Of a stretch of DNA of 7,874 nt, positions 4,012 through 7,874 are shown piece by piece. The DNA lies in assembly GCA_015233485.1 (NCBI GenBank), contig JADFXO010000177.1:1-7874 (forward strand), written 5' to 3'. Every line of letters starts with the position of its first letter. The first letter of the stretch is position 1. Made by a program: the position numbers and the translations under genes. The notes under the pieces are model-generated. The model was given only the letters and a program-made list of their open reading frames with translations. It was not told where the DNA came from and searched no databases. This stretch comes from Nitrospirota bacterium (lineage in GTDB: Bacteria > Nitrospirota > Thermodesulfovibrionia > Thermodesulfovibrionales > Magnetobacteriaceae).

Positions 4012-5937
4012 ATGCTGGAACAGTGCAATTACGTTGAACGGTATCTTCATGATAAAACAAAATCCCTTCTTACAGCAACCCTGGAATCAACTGCCGACGG
4101 TATCCTTGTTGTGGATATGAGAGGAAGAATAACTTACTACAACCAAAAATTCGTTGATATTTGGCATATACCGGATTCGTTATTATCGACCAAAGACGAC
4201 GATACGGTTTTGTCTTATGCGATTGAACAGTTAAGCGAACCAGAACTATTTATCGCAAAAGTAAAGGAACTCTACAGCAACCCATCAGAATCGAGCTTTG
4301 ATACTATAGAATTAAAAGATGGAAGGATTTTTGAGCGATACTCCCAGCCGCAAAAAATGGACGACGAAATAGTTGGAAGGGTATGGAGTTTTCGTAACGT
4401 AACAATAAGGAAAGCGGCAGAGCGTAGTCTTAAAATAAGTGAAAAGAGATACCGCCAATTGGTTGAACTTCATCACGCGGGCATATGGGTTATAAACAAC
4501 GAGGGTTATACTACATATGTAAATCCGGCGATGGCGGAGATGATGGGGTACACTGCTGAGGAGATGATTGGACATAAAGCACAAGAATATACGGACGCGG
4601 AGGAGAAGCGATTATTCGTTGAGAACATAATAAAAATGCGAGATGGAAATAAGGATATATTAGAGTTTAAATTAAACAGAAAGGATGGCTCCAAAATATA
4701 CACAACGGTAGAGGCGTCGCCCATAATTAACGAAGAAGGGGTATGCGAGGGGGCAATAGCGGGAGTAATTGATATAACCGAAAAAAGATTAGTTGAACAG
4801 GACCTCCGCCATTCCCAGAAGATGGAGTCGATAGGACAGCTTGCCGGCGGGGTAGCCCATGATTTTAATAATATAATCTCTTCAATTATAAACTATGTGT
4901 ATTTGATAAAAAGAAGAATAACAGATATAAGCCACGAGGAATTAGAAGACTTTGTGGACGAGATACGAACATCTGCAGAAAGGGCGGCAAACCTTACAAA
5001 AAGCCTGCTGGTATTTAGCAGAAAACACGTATTTGAGTTTAACACGGTAAATCTTGTTGATATTGTTAGTAGAATGAAGATACTCTTAACTAATCTGATT
5101 GGTGAAGACATTGAATTAGAAATTAGTCTATCCGGTGATGATCTGCCCATATATGGCGACGGCAACCAGATTGAGATGATGTTGATGAATTTAGCCGCTA
5201 ACGCCAGGGACGCGATGGTTAGTGGCGGGAAATTAGCAATTAGTTTAAAGAAAGTTAAATCCAACAAAAACTTTATAAAATTACAAAGCGTGCAGAAGTC
5301 GCAAGGGTATGCATTATTAAGAGTTACCGATACCGGCACGGGAATGGATGGTGAGATAATTAAGAATATCTTCGATCCATTTTTTACTACAAAAGAAGTG
5401 GGAAAAGGAACAGGGCTTGGGTTGTCTACGGTCTATGGAATTGTAAAACAGCACAAAGGTTATATAGATGTAAATAGTGAGTTAAACAAGGGGACAACTT
5501 TTTCAATTTATATTCCATTGACAGATAATTTTATAACAAACGCGGAATCATTGAGCCGTTGTGAGCCTGATTGTGGCAAGGGGCGCATTCTTGTCGCGGA
5601 AGATGATGAAACTTTAAGAAATGTTACATCTCAACTATTAACAAGGGCGGGCTATGAGGTAATAACTGCCGCGAATGGGGAAGAGGTTGTAAAATTGTAT
5701 AGTGAAAACAATGCAGATTTAATAATAATGGATATTATAATGCCAAAGATGAATGGGAAAGCGGCATATGATAAAATAATAAAAATAAACAAAGACGCCA
5801 AGGTTTTATTTGTAAGCGGCTATACAGATGTTTATTTAGAGAATAAGCTGATTAAAGATGCCCAGTTTAATTATATTACAAAACCGATTGATGTAGGTAA
5901 GTTGTTAACTATGATTAAGGAGATGATAAATTGTTAA
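4012..5937 (+). CDS. Soluble hybrid histidine kinase: PAS-PAS-HisKA-HATPase-receiver
   Basis: A sensor kinase that should autophosphorylate on histidine and pass phosphate to its own receiver and probably to the downstream regulator. The 641 residues carry PAS 1 (~22-132), PAS 2 (~145-257), a HisKA H-box GQLAGGVAHDFNN with His283, the N-box NLAANARDAM (Asn397), G1 DTGTGM (Asp440), F-box FDPFF (454-458), G2 GKGTGLGLS (464-472), then a receiver (~525-638) with acidic pair Asp531/Asp532, phospho-acceptor Asp574, Ser602 and Lys624. No membrane segment or signal peptide is seen, so it senses a cytoplasmic signal; the ligand is unknown. ATG 4012 is the first in-frame standard start, but AGGGAG abuts it with no spacing. 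The true protein probably began 18 residues upstream at a start codon now missing. The last bases overlap the next gene's TTG start. Confidence 0.93.
   Translation: MLEQCNYVERYLHDKTKSLLTATLESTADGILVVDMRGRITYYNQKFVDIWHIPDSLLSTKDDDTVLSYAIEQLSEPELFIAKVKELYSNPSESSFDTIELKDGRIFERYSQPQKMDDEIVGRVWSFRNVTIRKAAERSLKISEKRYRQLVELHHAGIWVINNEGYTTYVNPAMAEMMGYTAEEMIGHKAQEYTDAEEKRLFVENIIKMRDGNKDILEFKLNRKDGSKIYTTVEASPIINEEGVCEGAIAGVIDITEKRLVEQDLRHSQKMESIGQLAGGVAHDFNNIISSIINYVYLIKRRITDISHEELEDFVDEIRTSAERAANLTKSLLVFSRKHVFEFNTVNLVDIVSRMKILLTNLIGEDIELEISLSGDDLPIYGDGNQIEMMLMNLAANARDAMVSGGKLAISLKKVKSNKNFIKLQSVQKSQGYALLRVTDTGTGMDGEIIKNIFDPFFTTKEVGKGTGLGLSTVYGIVKQHKGYIDVNSELNKGTTFSIYIPLTDNFITNAESLSRCEPDCGKGRILVAEDDETLRNVTSQLLTRAGYEVITAANGEEVVKLYSENNADLIIMDIIMPKMNGKAAYDKIIKINKDAKVLFVSGYTDVYLENKLIKDAQFNYITKPIDVGKLLTMIKEMINC
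5917..5933 (+). promoter_or_regulatory. Ribosome-binding site fixing a TTG start for the HD-GYP regulator
   Basis: AAGGAG (5917-5922) lies 8 nt before TTG 5931 and inside the kinase coding region. No ATG or GTG in this frame lies nearby before the conserved RILIVDDD strand of the receiver, so TTG is the supported start. The start codon precedes the kinase stop (5935-5937), giving a 7-nt overlap and likely translational coupling. Confidence 0.75.
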
Positions 5938-7016
5938 GCAAAAAGGGGAGAATACTTATAGTAGATGACGACAAGTCATTGCTGAAATCATCGATGATGA
6001 TTTTAAAGACGGACGGTTATGATGTAGAGACTGAACCGGATAGTAAAAACGCGATAGACAGAATCGTTGCGGGGAGATATGACCTGATAATAACCGATAT
6101 CAGGATGCCAAATATCACTGGCCTGGAAATAATAGCGGAGATGAGAAAAAGAGGCATGGAAGAGCCCGTAATATTGATGACCGCATACGCGGAGTTACCG
6201 TCAGCCATAGATGCAATCAGAAGAGGGGCATTTGATTTTTTATTGAAACCATACAAGCCTGAGGATTTCATATTAGCGGTAGAGCGTGGGATGAGATTCA
6301 GCGATTTACTGAGGATAGAAAAAACTTATAAAAAAAATCTGGAACAAGAGGTATCGGCAAAAACAAAAAAACTAAGAGAAGCATTTAGTATGATAATGGA
6401 ATTAAACAACGAAATCATGTTTCGCCTGATAAAGGCGTCGGAGTATAAAGATCAGGAGACCGGAACACATATATTAAGGGTAAAGCAATACTCGGTAGTT
6501 CTTGCCGAGGAATTGGGGATGCCGAGGGATTTCGTCGATAAGACAGCATTTGTCAGCCCCTTGCATGATGTTGGAAAGATAGGCATCCCTGAAAATGTCC
6601 TGCTGAAAACTGAAAAACTAACAAACGAGGAGTTTAATCTGATAAAAACCCATACAACTATTGGTTATGAAATATTAAAAGGATCAAACAACGATCGGAT
6701 ACAGCTGGCGGCGGCAGTAGCGTTAAACCACCATGAGAGATGGGATGGCAGCGGTTACCCTAATGGATTAAAAGGTGAAGAGATTATACTGGAGGCAAGA
6801 ATAGTGAATATCTGTGACCAGTACGACGCGTTAATGACAAGCAGGCCATACAAGCCGTCATTTGGGCATGAAAAGACGTATGAGATACTGACCAAAGGTG
6901 ACGGAAGAACCATGCCCTGTCATTTTGACCCTCAAGTGCTGGAGGCATTTAAGAGCTGTGCGAATATATTTAGGGACATCTACGATGATAATAATAAACA
7001 TATCGTGTACAGTTAA
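5931..7016 (+). CDS. Response regulator: receiver plus HD-GYP cyclic-di-GMP phosphodiesterase
   Basis: An RpfG-type regulator predicted to hydrolyse cyclic-di-GMP when its receiver is phosphorylated. The receiver spans ~5-120 with acidic residues Asp12/Asp13, phospho-acceptor Asp56 (DLIITDIRMP), Thr84 and Lys106. A helical linker (~125-160) leads to the HD-GYP domain (~160-345). ETGTH gives Glu176 and His180; HDVGKIGIP gives His212/Asp213; then His241, HHERWDGSGYP with His267/His268, and Asp296 in CDQYDALMTSRPYK. These are the eight ligands known for trinuclear-iron HD-GYP enzymes, so catalysis is likely intact. Variation is slight: ICDQYDALM replaces the commoner VADVFDAL pattern. It is 361 residues, cytoplasmic, and coupled to the kinase, which is its probable phosphodonor. 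No DNA-binding domain is present. Confidence 0.94.
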   Translation: MLSKKGRILIVDDDKSLLKSSMMILKTDGYDVETEPDSKNAIDRIVAGRYDLIITDIRMPNITGLEIIAEMRKRGMEEPVILMTAYAELPSAIDAIRRGAFDFLLKPYKPEDFILAVERGMRFSDLLRIEKTYKKNLEQEVSAKTKKLREAFSMIMELNNEIMFRLIKASEYKDQETGTHILRVKQYSVVLAEELGMPRDFVDKTAFVSPLHDVGKIGIPENVLLKTEKLTNEEFNLIKTHTTIGYEILKGSNNDRIQLAAAVALNHHERWDGSGYPNGLKGEEIILEARIVNICDQYDALMTSRPYKPSFGHEKTYEILTKGDGRTMPCHFDPQVLEAFKSCANIFRDIYDDNNKHIVYS

Positions 7017-7028
7017 GGTATAATAAAG

Positions 7029-7874
7029 ATGCGGCTGGAGAACATGAGATCAACTGAATTTAACAGGGCATTAACCGCTCTTATGAAGTGTAATAAGGTA
7101 ATTCGTGAAAGTCATGACGAACTGCCGTTATTAAAAGACTTATGCAAAGTGATTGTACAAGATGCAGGCTACAGGTTAACGTGGGTAGGATATAAAGAAG
7201 ATGATGAGGAAAGACATGTGTCTCCGGTAGCATATTGTGGATTGAATGCTGGTTATGTAGAAAAGGCGGATATCGTGTGGAGTGAAGAAGAAAGAGGAAT
7301 GGGACCGACCGGAACATCCATTCGTTCAAAGAAACCTGTAACTTGCCAAAATATGACTACAGATGAAAAATTAAAACCGTGGAGAGAAGAGGCAATCATG
7401 AGAGGTTATGCCTCTTCCATTGCGTTGCCACTGATTATTGATGATATTGTGATAGGCGCTTTAACCATTTACGCAATCGAATCTGACGCGTTCAATGATG
7501 ATGCGGTGGAATTGCTACAGGAGTTAGCAGAGAGTTTATCCTTCGGCATTTCGCACATCCGTCAAAATAAAACTAACAAAGAAACCACTCAAGGGCTTTA
7601 TGAAGGACAACAGAGATACAGGGGTATTTTCAATGAAATCGCTATGCCTGTTTTGATAATCAATCCCGATACGTTAGAAATAAAAGATGTCAACAAAAAG
7701 GCATGTCAATTTTATGGTTACTCAAAGGATGAGTTCTTAAAGAAGAGGCTGACAGACATACAAACCCTGCCTGAAGAAAAACTAAAAGAAATCGCCTCGG
7801 AAATAGTCAATAAAAATAGTAATTTTTTAACAACCCGCCATCACACATCATCAGGAGAACTAAAAGATGTAGAG
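7029..7874 (+). CDS. GAF-PAS sensor protein, N-terminal part (3' end outside window)
   Basis: The frame is open from ATG 7029 to the window edge (282 codons, no stop). Residues ~30-176 form a GAF domain of the type GYRLTWVGY…SPVAYCGLNAGYVE…GPTGTSIRSKKPVTCQNM…YASSIALPLIIDDIVIGALTIYA. A helical linker follows, then a PAS domain starting near 196 (YRGIFNEIAMPVLIINPDTLEIKDVN…FYGYSKDEF), cut off at the edge. The output domain is not visible: a histidine kinase or a GGDEF/EAL enzyme would both fit. It starts 12 bases after the HD-GYP stop, in the same frame, and is probably co-transcribed. Start choice is open: ATG 7029 has AAGG ten bases upstream, ATG 7044 has GGAG (7037-7040) three bases upstream. 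No membrane segment in the visible part. Signal unknown. Confidence 0.88.
   Translation, partial: MRLENMRSTEFNRALTALMKCNKVIRESHDELPLLKDLCKVIVQDAGYRLTWVGYKEDDEERHVSPVAYCGLNAGYVEKADIVWSEEERGMGPTGTSIRSKKPVTCQNMTTDEKLKPWREEAIMRGYASSIALPLIIDDIVIGALTIYAIESDAFNDDAVELLQELAESLSFGISHIRQNKTNKETTQGLYEGQQRYRGIFNEIAMPVLIINPDTLEIKDVNKKACQFYGYSKDEFLKKRLTDIQTLPEEKLKEIASEIVNKNSNFLTTRHHTSSGELKDVE

Noticed and set aside
7019..7024. Perfect TATAAT between the HD-GYP gene and the GAF-PAS gene
   Set aside because: The best -35 (TAAACA, 6995-7000) is weak, and transcription would begin at or inside the ATG at 7029. The region is AT-rich and the genes look co-transcribed; kept only as a remote internal promoter candidate.

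Overview
The window comes from a Gram-negative bacterium: it carries lipid A biosynthesis genes (fabZ-lpxA-lpxI) on the + strand. Use of LpxI rather than LpxH, PAS-rich soluble kinases, a kinesin-light-chain-like TPR protein and many dispersed 'GGATTCC…GGAATGAC' hairpin repeats would suit Nitrospirota or a deltaproteobacterial lineage. That placement is inference from general style, not from a marker gene. Every gene I can support is on the + strand.

Layout. (1) 1-1815: the tail of fabZ, then lpxA and lpxI, packed with a 2-nt gap and a short overlap; this is the end of a lipid A operon. No lpxB follows. (2) 1816-2165: a non-coding stretch with a 56-bp dispersed repeat (copy A), a second REP-like hairpin, a 22-bp-spaced direct repeat, an extended -10 promoter and a GC hairpin plus T-tract lying between that promoter and the next start codon. 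(3) 2166-3686: a 506-residue protein with an unrecognised N-terminal domain and nine TPR units. (4) 3687-4011: a second, direct copy (B) of the 56-bp repeat, forming with an inverted copy (C) a palindromic MITE-like element of about 170 bp, followed by a candidate promoter and a coding-looking leader that has lost its start codon. (5) 4012-7874: a signalling cluster. It holds a soluble PAS-PAS hybrid histidine kinase with a C-terminal receiver, a receiver-HD-GYP response regulator starting at TTG inside the kinase stop region, and a GAF-PAS sensor protein that runs off the window.

How the parts work together. FabZ, LpxA and LpxI act in fatty acid and lipid A synthesis (FabZ on hydroxyacyl-ACP, LpxA adding the first acyl chain to UDP-GlcNAc, LpxI making lipid X). 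The kinase and HD-GYP regulator are translationally coupled and probably form a phosphorelay that controls cyclic-di-GMP hydrolysis; all eight expected HD-GYP metal ligands are present. The GAF-PAS protein is probably part of the same operon. The TPR protein has no clear functional link to either side and is bracketed by direct copies of the same repeat.

I see no RNA genes, CRISPR array or transposase. The most notable points are the apparently lost kinase start codon, the palindromic repeat element next to it, and the possible terminator in the TPR gene leader. None amounts to a demonstrated new system.
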